DNA of 64,000 nt from Sphaerulina vaccinii (GCA_022570795.1 JAKUDP010000013.1:1426001-1490000); one strand, 5' to 3'; positions 10,740-22,382 are shown, counted from the stretch's first letter. Notes: generated by a model not told the origin, from the sequence alone. A program made the numbers and translations.

Positions 10740-11731
10740 TCACAATACGAATTGCTTCATGTATACATAGTGAGGCATATTCTCTTCAACTCTCTCTTTC
10801 AACAGCTTGGCCATGTCACTACCATCATTTTCATTCCATATCTCATATGCTTTGTCGAGATTATTGTCAGGTGGAGCATCTGTCGTTCTCACAATTCCTG
10901 TCGACTCATCGCTTACTTGTAAGAAGTGTCTGAGTAGTGGGTCCTTCGATCGTTGGTCTTCTGGCACAGCTTGCCACGTATCGCTGATCCCAGTGGGATC
11001 GATTCGTAGAGCCTCGCAGACCTTCTTTCCAATTTCAGCAGTCTTCCAAACAGTATCGTCGCCATCAACAACCAAGGGTGGCTGGCCATCCCTCTTGCGA
11101 AAGAAGTCGAAGAGGTGTCTTTGTATGCCAATCCCAGTAATGAGATTCCAATCTTCGTCTCCTGGCCGGATCGCTGAGGTCTCCAGAAGACTCGAGTAGT
11201 TCGATGGCACTGAGAAGACAGGATGGCGTATGATGAAGATTGGAGTGAGAGCGTCAAAGACTGCATCTGGGATTACTGTCGGATTGGAGTAGCTTGGTAT
11301 GGTGCTCCGCTTGCGAATGATGGCAAGGTCGATATCTTGCTTCTGAATCATCTGGCAGTGTTCGTTCGCTACAAAGATCTTGTTCTGCTCGAATAAGAGA
11401 GGCATTAGTGCGCTGTAGCGGAGAGTTTGGTCTCTAGTACCTTATAGTACCTCACTCTGCGCCTGCTCATATGCACGCAAGAACTTCTCATCTGCGTCTG
11501 GGTAGGTCTCTGTACTCAATGCACCGTCCCACTCTATGTCGGCCTTCTGCGCATCTCGATCGGCTTTCTTGGTCTTCGACGTGATTCTCTCGGGTCCGAA
11601 GAGAAATGCTGGTAGATATGGATGCCAATGACTTCTGATGTCTGGATGTGTTGAGAGAATCTGAAGAAGAGATGCGAGCGGTGCCTCGGCATGTCGAATA
11701 GAAAGACACATTTTGGTGGGCGATCTGCCAT
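10740..11731 (-). CDS. Sulfotransferase-like P-loop protein with one frame break
   Basis: The gene opens at 11731 (MADRPPKCVFLFDMPRHRSH), with the P-loop-like 'PRxRSHLFFRF' start of this fungal family. Homologous sequence then continues in another frame (STHPDIRSHWHPYLPAFLFG...). One base appears to be missing near 11657-11660. A normal intron follows, 11450-11385, with a perfect GCACTAAT branch site. The second exon, 11384-10740, carries KIFVANEHC, PIFIIRHPVFSVPSNYSSL and the C-terminal helical region. The family is annotated as sulfotransferase-like or P-loop NTPase; substrates are unknown and the PAPS-binding loop is degenerate. I cannot tell a real frameshift from an assembly error. No conventional intron bridges the two frames. 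Confidence 0.65.
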
Positions 11732-12082
11732 CTCGAAGTCGCTCTCCTATACAGCTGAGGGCGGAGTCCTGGGAGAGTAGGTTCTGCAGATAGTATATGC
11801 GCTGAGGCCAGCAGTGCCTCACCACTTATATGCGTAAGGCGTCCAGCTATGAGGATGCTTGTGCGACGTCATGAAGGATTGTGGCTGTCGCGGTCGATCC
11901 TGTTCGAGACGTATCCTTGAGGGCATCGTTAGTCGAGCGAGACACGCTCCTGCGACCTCCTCTGCTTGATGAGGACGCCAGTGCATCTGGTTGAACGTGC
12001 TCAGGTTCATCGCATGACCGTGAGACGCGCACTTTTTGGCTTTCGCCGGGTACATGGACAGCGACCATGAAGTGACATCGTC

Positions 12083-12556
12083 TCATACTGCAGGAGCAGA
12101 GGCAGGCAGCTTCTCAGCAGCAGCCTTAGTCTTCTGATACCTTCCCATGGCCTCTTTCAGCTTGGGCCAGAAGTCTCGATTCACGAGTGCATCGACGAAC
12201 TCTGTCCACTTGATGATCTTCGTCCCAGCCTCATCAAAATCCAGCGTCCACTGATACTCGTTGACATACTGTCCAGCGAGCGTGTCAGCTCGAGCTGTCA
12301 AGTACATGCATATCCTTCCGGCTTCTCGATCTTCCAGAATATCGTGAACCAGTACAGTGAAGTTGTGAAAGATGGGCTTGAGAGCTTGAAGAGATTTCCG
12401 GTATTCGTCATTTGTCTGAGGTTTATGGCCGAGTGCTGCGGGCAGGATATGTCGCAGACAGTCTTGTTGGCGAAAGGATATGATTGTGTCAATCTCCATC
12501 CGGTTGAACGCTGCCACGAGCGCCTCCGCGGTTGTGCGTTGTGCGGATTTCGTCAT
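12083..12556 (-). CDS. SnoaL-like / NTF2-fold protein
   Basis: A single exon of 157 codons, the usual size. The pattern ALVAAFNRMEIDTIISFRQQDC, a central HDILEDREAGRICMYLTARADT and a late YQWTLDFDEAGTKIIKWTEFVDA match the alpha+beta barrel of SnoaL-like polyketide-cyclase / ketosteroid-isomerase-like proteins in fungi. Such proteins catalyse cyclisation or isomerisation, or only bind small molecules. The active-site acid-base pair is not obvious. It is divergent from the SDR gene (start 12873) with about 320 bp between starts, so the two may share control. Confidence 0.8.
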   Translation of the reverse strand: MTKSAQRTTAEALVAAFNRMEIDTIISFRQQDCLRHILPAALGHKPQTNDEYRKSLQALKPIFHNFTVLVHDILEDREAGRICMYLTARADTLAGQYVNEYQWTLDFDEAGTKIIKWTEFVDALVNRDFWPKLKEAMGRYQKTKAAAEKLPASAPAV

Positions 12557-12872
12557 TTTGAGAGGGATCTTGTGTAACTTATCAACAAGGCGAGTTCGGA
12601 GCTGTTCATCCCATTCTTGTTCTTCCTGTCATCAAGTCCAGCTCCAGTCCTCGAAAGATCTTGTGTTTGATGAAAATCTTGCTCACACCACTCCCAGAGA
12701 TTGATAAGAAAAAGCAGAAAACTCTCAAGGACGCCATCGACTCTGGTCTGGCCGGGCCACAACTCCGAGGGCGGCGGGCTTGAGGCTTGAAACGGCTTTG
12801 GAATTGACTGGGGATCGAGATTACTCTGAGTCAGTCTACAAAATACCTCCATCGTGTACTCGAAAAACGAAC

Positions 12873-13615
12873 ATGCCTGGTAAAACGTTGGTCGTGTTGG
12901 GCAGTGGCCCTGGGATTGGAGTGGGTGTAGCGCAGACGTTCGCTGTTCGCGGATTCACGCACATTGCCTTGGTCTCTCGCAATGGTGATCGCCTGAAGGA
13001 GGATCAAGATCAGGTATATACTGCCATTCAGGAGCGGGGTTACTCGTGCCAGGTGAAGACTTGGGTCTGCGATCTTTCAGATCTGGATGCCTTGAAGAAG
13101 ACTCTTGGTGAGATTGAAGGATATGGTGGGTTGGAATGTGTGCTGTATAATGCTGCGAGGGTGGCGGGCAAACCACCCTTGGAGGAAGACATCAAGGCCA
13201 TTGAAGATGACTTTAGGGTATATTCATGCTGCTTGATACGAGGACTTCCGCTGACATGACATAGTTGACAAACCTCGCACTCTACGAGACTGCTCTCTGG
13301 GCTATTCCGAAGCTGAAGGAAGTGAAGGGGGATGATCGCTCGCCGTCGTTTTTCGTTACCTCTACCACGCAGCTCTGGAAGGAGCCCGTGTACGATCTCG
13401 TGTCACTGTCAATGGTCAAGTCTGCGCAGCGAGCTCTTGTACTGTCGCTCCATAACAAGTACGGGCAGGATGTGCATGTGGCGCTGCTGAGTGTCGGTGG
13501 AGTAGTGTCTGTAGATGCGAAGAACTTGAGCCCAGAAAACATTGCAGGCAAGGCATGGCAGTTGTACAAGCAACCAAAGGACAAATGGGAGAGGGAGATG
13601 CCCATAGATGAGTAG
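12873..13615 (+). CDS. Atypical short-chain dehydrogenase lacking the catalytic Tyr
   Basis: Two exons, 12873-13217 and 13265-13615, separated by a 47 nt phase-0 intron, give 231 residues. The start is the Met of MPGKTLVVLGSG because it directly precedes the Rossmann strand. The glycine motif is GSGPGIGVGVA instead of the classical TGxxxGIG. VLYNAARV replaces the NNAG motif. The Ser-Tyr-Lys region reads YDLVSLSMVKSAQRAL: the lysine is kept, but the position four residues before it is leucine rather than tyrosine. The family (fungal 'NAD(P)-binding, SDR-like' proteins) is real, but classical oxidoreductase chemistry is doubtful. It lies with cupin, sulfotransferase-like and SnoaL-like genes, which suggests small-molecule tailoring. 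Confidence 0.8.
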
Positions 13616-15791
13616 GATAACTGTATCGTGGAAGAGTATATGGAATCATTCATGAGCGCCAAGACCGACGCGTTTCCCTTGCTCTCCTCTCTCAAATCTC
13701 AGTCGCACATCTAACAAACACACCCCACCATCCTCCATCAAGAAACACATCAGTTCCATCGCCATTCCATAGGCCACAGTCTCATATGCCGCCCAAGATG
13801 CTGCAGTAGGTCGAGAAGAGGACTTTCCAGTTGAGGCATGGAGATTCGGCGTGAACGCGCCGCGGCTGGCCACTCATATGCTCAATCATGCCACATGTAA
13901 GCCTCAATGCAGCCAAGACAACCACCATGACCGCTCGGGAGGTCAATGCTAGACGTCATGTCGGGCGCGTACACAAGATCAAGTGCTTGCAGGGCGACCA
14001 GCCTCGCGTTCAAGGCCTTTCCCGAGATTGAACTGCACCATATGGAACAGCTTCAAAGTCATGGAGAGCGCAAAGACGGAAACCGACATTCTTGCAAAAT
14101 CATGCGAGGTAAGAGCGACCCAAAGCAGCATATGCAGACCAGATTCTCGAGAGGCTCTACGACCAGCGGCTATGGGTCATCTGCTTGTACCATACCAGAC
14201 TCGATGTACCGCTCGCAATTCGGTTTGGCGCCGCACAAGTGATTGTTCGCAGCGGCAAGCCGACGCGTTCCTGCAGACACGGCCGAACGTTGTGCTATAG
14301 CAGATCGGTCATCATGCATAACGCCTCACGCGTGGTAGAACAGAACCTCGCTTCACACCACAATGGAGAGGACGACATTGTCGACCTCGAATGCGCACCA
14401 CACACCAGCGGCGACACGAGCGGAGAACAACATGCAGTCTGCCGACGCTTCCCTCGACCGACGAAGTCCGGCGACCATGCAAGGGACTTGCTATCTGTCA
14501 TACACTTCCTGCTGCGACGAGCGACCTCACCTTCGCCAGTACCGATATCACAAACATCGCTCAAGAACGCCTCCGTTCCACCAGAATGTCATAGCACTCT
14601 CACCGCCCGCCAATGCGCGCCATGAGCAATCTGAGCCCAGCAGAAGATTCATGCGAAATGCGACAAGACATGAGAGACGCATTGCCTTCCATTGACGTAG
14701 GAAGCGTTGAATGTGCCACAAAGATCCATACAAGGCTGAAGAGGTGAAGCGCCGCGAGCATTGGAGCATCTATACCACAAGCTCGTTACCTGTGCACACT
14801 CGATCTCGTGGCTGTGCGATCAGTACTGTGCGACGCGATGCGATGCGATACGATATTGGGACATGCAAGGACGACCTCAGCCCGTAGTAGCCAGGTATCT
14901 GTAGCGACAATTGCTGTGCTATAACATGGGACATGCTTTGTGCGCCAATAGGCAGATCCATCACAATCTGATGCAGTCCGCTTACTACTAATCTCGCAGA
15001 TTTGTCGTGAAATCAAGCTTGGGTATCTTGCCGCTCTTCCAGACACGAGGCGATGACTCCGCACCAAGATCTCGGTGGCATCTCTTACCGCTCCTTATGC
15101 ATCTTCAAGCAACCAAGCGATGCATGAAAACATGCGACAAGCTTCACAAGCACAAACCTAAATTACCAGGTTCCTGGCTATCTCGTGTCTTACATCCTGC
15201 TTGGCGGCATCTAATACCAGAAAGGAAGCTCGTTAGAAGCTCAAATGCTCACTTTCTCCACTATCTTGCTTCAAGACGTCACATTTGGAGTGCTATGGTG
15301 CAACCTTACCGAGCTGAGCACTACATACATTCTTCGGTTCAATTCGACTGCGATGGTTCTTGCCTCATGAAGCAGGTGACCATGCGAGACTTGCAGATGT
15401 GCGATAGTCCTTGCCTACGTGGTTGGGATGTCGCCCGCTCTTGACACAAGCGATGACACCAAGTAGACATGCCATATATACTGGTCCCTCGAACAGTTTT
15501 CATCATTTCCAATTGCTTTGCTCAAGACCGAACCCTACCGCAAGTCCAGGATACAAACAACTGGCTGACCAGTGCATGCAGCGGTGAAGCTGCCAGATTC
15601 TCGATTCATAACATTACAGTATCATCTACTAAGCCCTAAGTGGCATACAATAATCTGTAAGTACTTACACACTGAAGGCATCCCATTGCTCCACCAAGCT
15701 CGAGATTACGAAGGCGATGAGCGGGAAGACAGGCCTGGATCAGGCCATTGGCGTTTAGAGGAATGATTGCTTACCTAGCCAATTCAAGATA
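13616..15791. other. Gene-poor segment of about 2.2 kb
   Basis: Several frames of 60-146 codons overlap on both strands without domain content or consistent splice sites; I regard them as chance. GC is normal and no inverted or direct repeat is obvious. The last few hundred bases are the promoter of the carboxypeptidase gene. Confidence 0.45.
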
Positions 15792-17833
15792 ATGCTGGGT
15801 CAGCAACTGCTTGTCCAAGCTGGACTTGTCCTGTCCTCGCTCTCGATCGCATCGGCCTCACTTGGAGCCCAATTCCACGAACACTCGAAGTGGCAGAACG
15901 TCAAACGACAATACTTTCCTGCCGATGCCACCGATGTGAAGACAATCACAACTCCAACGAACGTAACGATTCGATATAAGGAGCCTGGGAAAGAGGGCGT
16001 CTGTGAGACAACAGAAGGTGTTGGTAGCTACTCAGGATACATCGATATTGCACCAAATGTGCACGTATTCTTCTGGTTCTTCGAGTCACGAAGGGATCCA
16101 GCAAACGATGACCTGACATTATGGCTGAACGGAGGTGAGACAGACAATGTCATGCTTATATGATACATTCGCTGACATTCGTACGATAATGTGTAGGCCC
16201 AGGATCTGATTCTCTGATCGGACTATTCGAAGAGCTGGGACCATGCCGTATTACCGAAAACTTGACCAGCGTACTCAATCCATACAGCTGGAACGAGGTG
16301 TCGAACATGCTATTCCTTTCGCAGCCAGTCGGCGTGGGCTTTTCAAACCAAGGCGAGGAGCTCGGCGTGTATGCTAATTACACCGGCACCTTCCTCAACA
16401 GCACCGAGCTTGGTGGTGTATACAATGTCACAGGCAGATATCCGATTCTCGAACCAATTCGAGAGGGCACAGTGGACACCACCGATTTGGCTGCAGTTGC
16501 TGCTTGGCACATCCTGCAAGGCTTCTTGTCAGGCCTGCCATGCTTTCCAGACATCGACTCTCCCGAGCCAAAGAACTTCAACCTGTGGACTGAGTCGTAC
16601 GGCGGGCACTATGGTCCAGCATTCTACAAGTACTTTTATGATCAGAACCAGGCGATCGGAAACGGCAGCACACCAGGTTATCACCTCAACTTCAACTCTC
16701 TAGGAATAATAAACGGCATCATCAACGAACGCATCCAAGTCGAGTACTATCCCGAATTCGCTGTCAACAACACCTACGGAATCAAGGCCTACAATGACAC
16801 AGTATACAACTACGCCAAGTTCGCTGCCAATATGATCAATGGCTGTAAAGACATGATCGATGGTTGCGTAGCTGCAGCTCAAGGTATTCCTGGTGGCTTG
16901 GTCGACGGCAAGATCACATACGCTGCATCTTCTCAGCCTGCAGTGGCTGCTATCTGCTCCGAGGCTGCAGACATGTGCAGGGACAACGTCGAAGGCGTCT
17001 ACTACTCTTACGGCGGAAGAGGTGTCTACGACATCCGTCACCCTATCGATGACCCTACGCCCGGAGACTTCTTCGCCGATTACCTCGAACTTCCTGAAGT
17101 GCAGAATGCCATCGGTGTCAACCTCAATTACAGCACGTCTAACAACGACATCTATTACCAATTCCAACAGACTGGTGACTTCATATATCCCAACTTCCTT
17201 CAGGATTTGGAAGAGATTCTGGACAGCGGCGTGAGAGTTGCCCTAGTGTATGGCGACGCTGGTAAGTGCATACTGATCCTTGCCCATTCATTACAACGAC
17301 TGACTTTTATGCCTAGACTACATCTGCAACTGGTTTGGAGGTGAAGCGGTCAGCAAGCAAGTTAACTACACCTACACCAAGGAGTTCAATGCTGCCGGTT
17401 ACGCACCCTTTGTCTGGGGACCAGGCAAGGTTCAAGCTGGCGAGGTTCGCGAGTATGGCAACTTCAGCTTTACGCGGATCTATGAAGCTGGACACGAAGT
17501 GCCCTACTATCAGCCTGGTGAGTACATCGACGACTACGCGGTACATTTATCGAAAACATACACTAATCCTCCGATCTACTAGGTCCAGCACTTGCTGCGT
17601 TCGAACGCACGATCAGTCGTGTCGCGATGGCAGACGGTGCCCAGCCCATTGTTGCGAATTTGACAACCACTGGACCCGCCAACACGACCCACACTGTCGG
17701 CCCAGAGTCATACTCGCTTCCAGCTACTGCGTCAGCATCACTTGACGCATACAGCATGAGCTTGCAATCTTACTACAACTCTCTCGATAATGCACCACCA
17801 CCAACAGCAGTGCCGATGATGTTGAAGGTATAA
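15792..17833 (+). CDS. Secreted serine carboxypeptidase (S10)
   Basis: Four exons (15792-16134, 16197-17261, 17317-17517, 17583-17833) with in-phase joins give 619 residues. An N-terminal signal peptide (MLGQQLLVQAGLVLSSLSIASA) directs secretion. The S10 alpha/beta-hydrolase core is complete. LTLWLNGGPGSDS contributes the oxyanion region, with the GG-GP join at intron 1. TESYGGHYGP holds the nucleophile serine (usually GESYAGHY). VYGDADYICNWFGG carries the aspartate and IYEAGHEVPYYQP the histidine. There are many N-glycosylation sequons, and the C-terminus is Ser/Thr/Pro-rich. It releases C-terminal amino acids from peptides, probably outside the cell or in the vacuole. The MFS gene on the other strand converges on it with about 350 bp between. 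Confidence 0.93.
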
Positions 17834-18182
17834 GGTGGTAAGCGATAAGTCCAAGATGACCAATGCATTATGATACCACCTACGACAGAATCACGATGTA
17901 CGGCTTCCGAGGGGTATTACGAATGAACGGACGAGTTCACGGATGATGGATGTTTAATGTGTAGAAACTTTACCTGTGAGAACTGGTGTAGCACATCAAT
18001 ATCATGTTGTCGCTTTTTCTCCTTTCTCAGCTTTCTGCTGTAGACAGTGCAGAACCTGAATCTCGTGTTATCGCGATCTAGGTCCACGCGCCTATAATGA
18101 TCAGCGAAGCAGCCGATATCGACATAGTGTTACGAAGTAAGTGAAGCTTCGCTGTTGAAATACTGTCGCAATGCTGTGTGTT
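17834..18182. other. Intergenic, convergent 3' flanks
   Basis: About 350 bp between two convergent stops. Expected to hold the 3' UTRs of the carboxypeptidase and MFS genes; nothing else is seen. Confidence 0.4.
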
Positions 18183-19821
18183 CTATATCAGCCTTGAGCC
18201 TCCATTTCGACGTCTTGCTAGTACAATCCACAGCAGTACCAATACGCATCCACCAGTCACCATTACTAGCCCAGCAAAAAGCTGTAGTCCAAGGTAGTTG
18301 GTCCCTTCTCCTCCTTCGCTCGAGACACTAGCCAGTGCCGCAGCAATTGGTGGCCCTATGAGACTCGCGAACGACCCGAATCCTTGTGCCATTCCAAGCC
18401 TTGCTCCGAAAACTTTGGGATCGGGGCATACGACAGGGAACACACTCTAAAAGTAGTAGGTAGAAGGGTTAGCAAGTATCTCTGGAAAAGCAGGCTGTCT
18501 CAATCAATGTCTGTCCTCAAGCCCAGCACCCGAGTAAGTGCGGGCTTGGTGAGACACTGAAGCGAGCGCTGGCCTTCTATCTACTGCTTTTACTCACACT
18601 AGGCGGCAGCGGAATCAGTGCTCCAGAGAAGCAGCCGTAGAGCGCGGCGACTGCAATGAACGACCCAGTCCTGCTGGCAGCTAGCCACGCTATTGCGACT
18701 ATGCCGCTGCTGAACACACAGAAGATCCAGGGTATCATGACTCCGATTCGTGAGGCTGTGTAACCGGCGACCAGGCGACCAAGGATGCTAGCAGCTTGTG
18801 CAATCATGGCGACATATAGTGAGAGGCTCTGAGATATCCCGAGCACCAGTTGGCCGTACGAAGGGATGAACACGAAAGGTACCTGCTTTGTGTTAGTCAA
18901 ATTGTGTAGAAATACGGTCTTACTGACCATGTATCCGCAGAAGATGAAGAAGTTGCTCAGACTATACAACCAGAAAGGAGCATCGCGAAGTGCACCACGA
19001 TCGAAAAGTTTCCTAGGCGAGCCAGAAGCGAGGTCTCCAAGATTCGTGACACCCCATAGCAAGAGCGGGAAGGAGATCAGATATGTCCCAAGCATGACGA
19101 ACCCCATCACTCGTACCGTCCAGCCGAAAGACATCCTGTCAATCAGCTGCGAGAAGATCAGAGTGTATATGATACCTCCGACAGGCGCTCCGCAAGTCGT
19201 GATGCCCATAGCAATAGCGCGATTCTTCTTGAACGACCTGCCCACGAGTGCCAAGCCAGGAAGATATAGTAGCCCATTCGCTAAGCCCATGAGTACTCCT
19301 TGACTCAGCATTAGCTGCCAATACGTGGTGCTCACACTTGTCAAGAAGACACTGAGCGTTTCTGTTAGAGCTCCAACGATGAGCATGGTTCGAAACCAGC
19401 CTAGATCGAACAAGGGGCCTGAGGCTACGCCGAGCAAGATCAGAAGGAAGATTGAGACTGTTCCGATCCATGATATTGAAGAAGCAGACTCGTTTGGGAT
19501 GTAGGTAAGCTCGTAGTAACTTTGGAACGAGCCGAATGCGAATGACATGCCCCAGAGATTGCCGAAGACTAAGAATGACCCAGCGACTTGAAGCCAGGCT
19601 CGAGAACCGCCATCTTGAGTGGGTGATGGAGGAGTGGTGGAGACCGGAGTGGCAGTTGTGATGGTGTCCTTCTTGTAATGAGCTGCCGTGCTCGGCTCCT
19701 CGTTCTCTAGAGATGGGTCTTGCTTCGCTTCCTCGTGTATTGCTGCGACATGGCTATCCTTCTCGTAGTCTAGTGACGATTCTTGTTTCTCTTCATCACT
19801 TGTTGATGATGACGCTGGCAT
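18183..19821 (-). CDS. MFS transporter, monocarboxylate-transporter type
   Basis: The best model has three exons (19821-18928, 18882-18598, 18446-18183) and 480 residues. A hydrophilic N-terminal tail of about 80 residues precedes RAWLQVAGSFLVFGNLWGMSFAFGSFQSYY, the typical TM1 of fungal MCT/SLC16-like permeases. About 12 transmembrane helices follow, including YWQLMLSQGVLMGLANGLLYLPG and the closing ARLGMAQGFGSFASLIGPPI. The 45 nt segment 18927-18883 is readable in frame, but it starts GTCAGT, ends CAG and contains TTGACTAAC. Removing it restores the family's GYMVPF-type junction, so I treat it as an intron. The substrate is probably a small organic acid or related metabolite. Confidence 0.88.
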
Positions 19822-20303
19822 GCTTTCCTGTGTTTCCTTCTGCCGAGGCTATGTGATTGTGCTGTAGGTCCTCTGTACTCTTAAGGCGTTGTCTGTGGTT
19901 TCTCCAAGATGCATTGCGGACAAGAACGTGACTCGAGAAAGAAGAGACAGCCACTATGCACTTACCTAACCACCTGATGGTATGCAGTTCATCGTGTGCG
20001 GAATTCGAACGCACGAATGGTACCAGAACACGCCTAAACGCGAGCTACTCCTAAAAATCACGTCTTGAAGGTATACGGCAGTCGGCAAACCTCAGCCTTG
20101 GCCGTGAAGAAGAGGGGGTGGTAGCGACATCGCTGTGAAAGTGTCAAAGCTGCCATATCAAAGACTTCTTGGATGGTTTCTTGTCTCTTCGGATTGTTAG
20201 GGCTGTATTTGCTGTAGACATTGAGGTTGAGAGTGTCTTGTAGGAGAGTTCTTCTTCTGTATCACTTCCCTCGTGGCACCCTGGTCCATCTGTGTGAATT
20301 CTA
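19822..20303. other. Intergenic region upstream of MFS gene
   Basis: The promoter side of the minus-strand MFS gene, ending at the left boundary of the MITE-like element. No gene was recognised. Confidence 0.4.
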
Positions 20304-20360
20304 TTCTTACCTGCAATAACCCTAAGTTTGAGGAGGGGTCTCTCGACATACCCTCTCGAC
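20304..20360 (+). repeat. Left terminal inverted repeat of the MITE-like element
   Basis: Matches the reverse complement of 20719-20775 over the full length, with 20 identical outermost bases. Confidence 0.75.
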
Positions 20361-20718
20361 GGGTGCAAAATACGCGGCAGATTGTGCTAGACGCAATACT
20401 ACACGCAGCGACGCCAAACTTTAGGAGTCGTATATCGGTACATAGGACTAGAATATATTAAAGTTTAGGACAATTTAATAGAGGATTAGAAGAGTTGAAA
20501 ATCGGACGTCTCGTCGCGTCTTATCGAGCAGTTTTTACTAAGATTTGTCGTCGGATGCGCGCTTCTACGATAACAACGATAGCGCAACGTAGAGTAACCG
20601 TAACAGCTCGAGACTTAAGGAGTAACAGGATTACTATCTATACTACTTATATAGAATGTTTGATACATTGCCGATATGCCGGTCGATAGTAACTTATAGA
20701 AATGTGCTTTTCGGCGAC

Positions 20719-20775
20719 CTCGAGAGGGTATCGCGAGAGAGCCCTTCTCAGACTCAGGGTTATTGCAGGTAAGAA
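20719..20775 (-). repeat. Right terminal inverted repeat of the MITE-like element
   Basis: The inverted partner of 20304-20360. Confidence 0.75.
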
Positions 20776-21292
20776 TATTGGTGGGTGCTGCCGGCGACGC
20801 GTCTTTTGTCGTCGTCTTCGTGTCACCTTCTTCTCCTTGTCATCAACATCGACAACATTTCCAAGAACGCATGCTGCGGATGCTCTTATGCACACATTAG
20901 ACAATGGCTACCAAGACACGAAGAACAGTAGCGAGGCGGTATGCAGCACGACTGCTTTCCTGCCACTAGCCGGGGTCAGAGCCGGGGGCGATTTAAGACG
21001 CGCTCAGCATCGCCTGCTATCGAATAGCGAGAACAAGAATTGGCCGGCTACGCCAAGAGCATGTCAAAGCGACTCACAATGGCCAGTTCGAGGTGCTGGG
21101 CGATGTGATTCCCTTTGGTGGAAATCAGCATGGTGGCACTGCGTCCACGCGAGGCGCCATCATCGCTGGGCAGCTGACGGTACTTATCAGACGTGGTTCA
21201 CCGAAATCGACCTTTTCCTCGTTCTTGCCACGACGTGCTTCTTCAGCGGGCCACTTTCAGTCGACATCGTCCAAACGAGCTTCACGCTCACG
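20776..21292. other. Intergenic region between MITE and amidohydrolase
   Basis: The amidohydrolase frame is open upstream through this region, but the conceptual N-terminus is Arg/Trp/His-rich and unlike the family. Another frame around 21093-21200 (GDVIPFGGNQHGGTASTRGA) looks faintly protein-like but matches nothing I know. Treated as promoter or degenerate sequence. Confidence 0.35.
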
Positions 21293-22382
21293 ATGATCCC
21301 GTTTTTATGGCTCGCAGCAGCACCGATCTGCCACAGTGCGTTTCTCCCTCACAAACGAGCAAACATACCAAGCCGTTTGATCAGTCTCGAAGACCGTGCA
21401 AAGTTCTCAACTCTAGACAACAGCACGACCACAGTCATGCAGCAGATCTTGATTGGACTTCAACCTGACACGCTGGCAAAGCTGAAGAATCTAGCTGCGG
21501 GCCGACTGGCAGACATGGACGCTGGCCATGTCTCGTTGCAAGTGCTCTCATCTATCGGCTCCGGCGACGCGCCACCTTCTAATGTCCGAGAAGGCAACAA
21601 TCAGCTGGCAGCGGCTGTCGAAGGACATCCAGATCGCTTTCGCGCATTCGCTGTGTTGCCAATGGCTGCGCGAGAGCTTGAACGAGCTGTTACTGAACTT
21701 GGAGCAGTTGGGGCGTTGATTGACAGTACACTGGCGAATGGGTATGTCAAACTTGAATTTATGCTGTGTGCGGCGCTGACTAGATCTTGCGTGCGACAGT
21801 ACAACTTACAACGATGCATCATTTTGGCCAGTATTTGCGACTGCGGAGAGGCTAGATGTGCCGATATATCTGCACCCAGCGCCACCGTCACCTGAGCAAT
21901 TCCAGCTTGAGTACAAAGGCAACTACGACAATGCTATAGCATTATCTTTAGCAACAGCTTCCTGGGGTTGGCACGCACACACTGGTCTCGCCGTATTGAA
22001 GATGTTTGCTGCTGGCGTTTTCGAGCAGTATCCGAGGCTCAAGATAATTCTTGGTCACGACGGCGAACTTCTGCCTATGTTTCTGGACCGAATCGAAACA
22101 ATGCATCTTCGCGGTAATGCCAGCTTCGTCAAGGATGTCTGGAGCCAGAACATATGGATTACTGTGTCCGGGATGTTCTCGTTGAGAAGCTTCAGGATGC
22201 TGCTGGAAGTGACCCCTGTTGACAAAATAATGTACAGCGTGGACTATCCCCTCGTACCAATCGCAGCTGGCTGGAGCTGGATGGAGCAACTTGCGAACAG
22301 CAGTCTACTAACACAGCATGAGCTAGACCAGCTTGCATACAAGACCGCGGAGAGCCTGCTCAAGATCAGTCGATATGATTGA
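21293..22382 (+). CDS. Amidohydrolase-2 family (ACMSD / benzoate-decarboxylase-like)
   Basis: Two exons, 21293-21741 and 21800-22382, joined within a glycine codon (AAT GG|T), give about 343 residues. The fold is the TIM-barrel metal-dependent decarboxylase/hydrolase family (2,3-dihydroxybenzoate and gamma-resorcylate decarboxylases). RLISLEDRAKF corresponds to the ALEEAF metal-ligand strand. HPDRFRAFAVLPM and VPIYLHPAPPSPE (metal histidine) follow, then PRLKIILGHDGELLPMFLDRIE and DKIMYSVDYPLVP, with the catalytic histidine and metal aspartate. The likely role is decarboxylation of a hydroxybenzoate-type compound; the substrate is inferred from family only. The start Met (MIPFLWLAAAPICHSAF) gives a hydrophobic, signal-like N-terminus. 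It converges on the GT2 gene with 96 bp between stops. Confidence 0.82.

Larger units (their letters stand above)
20304..20775. mobile_element. MITE-like element with 57 bp TIRs between TA dinucleotides
   Basis: The left end (20304-20360) and the reverse complement of the right end (20719-20775) share their first 20 bases exactly (TTCTTACCTGCAATAACCCT). About 50 of the first 56 positions agree, and several differences are C/T or G/A transitions. TA dinucleotides sit directly outside both ends (20302-20303 and 20776-20777), as expected for a Tc1/mariner-type TA target duplication. The 358 bp interior is A+T-rich with scattered stops and encodes no transposase, so this is a non-autonomous element, possibly RIP-mutated. 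TA duplication alone is weak evidence; the matched long TIRs are strong. Confidence 0.75.

Noticed and set aside
13646..13873. 75-codon minus-strand frame behind the SDR gene
   Set aside because: Short, overlaps the neighbouring 3' flank, no recognisable family; could be a small gene but evidence is too thin.
15007..15444. 145-codon plus-strand frame upstream of the carboxypeptidase
   Set aside because: No domain, no coding-like composition, no partner exon.
20702..21292. Upstream extension of the amidohydrolase frame to 20702
   Set aside because: It would begin inside the MITE terminal repeat and the added residues are unlike the family; Met at 21293 lies just before conserved sequence.
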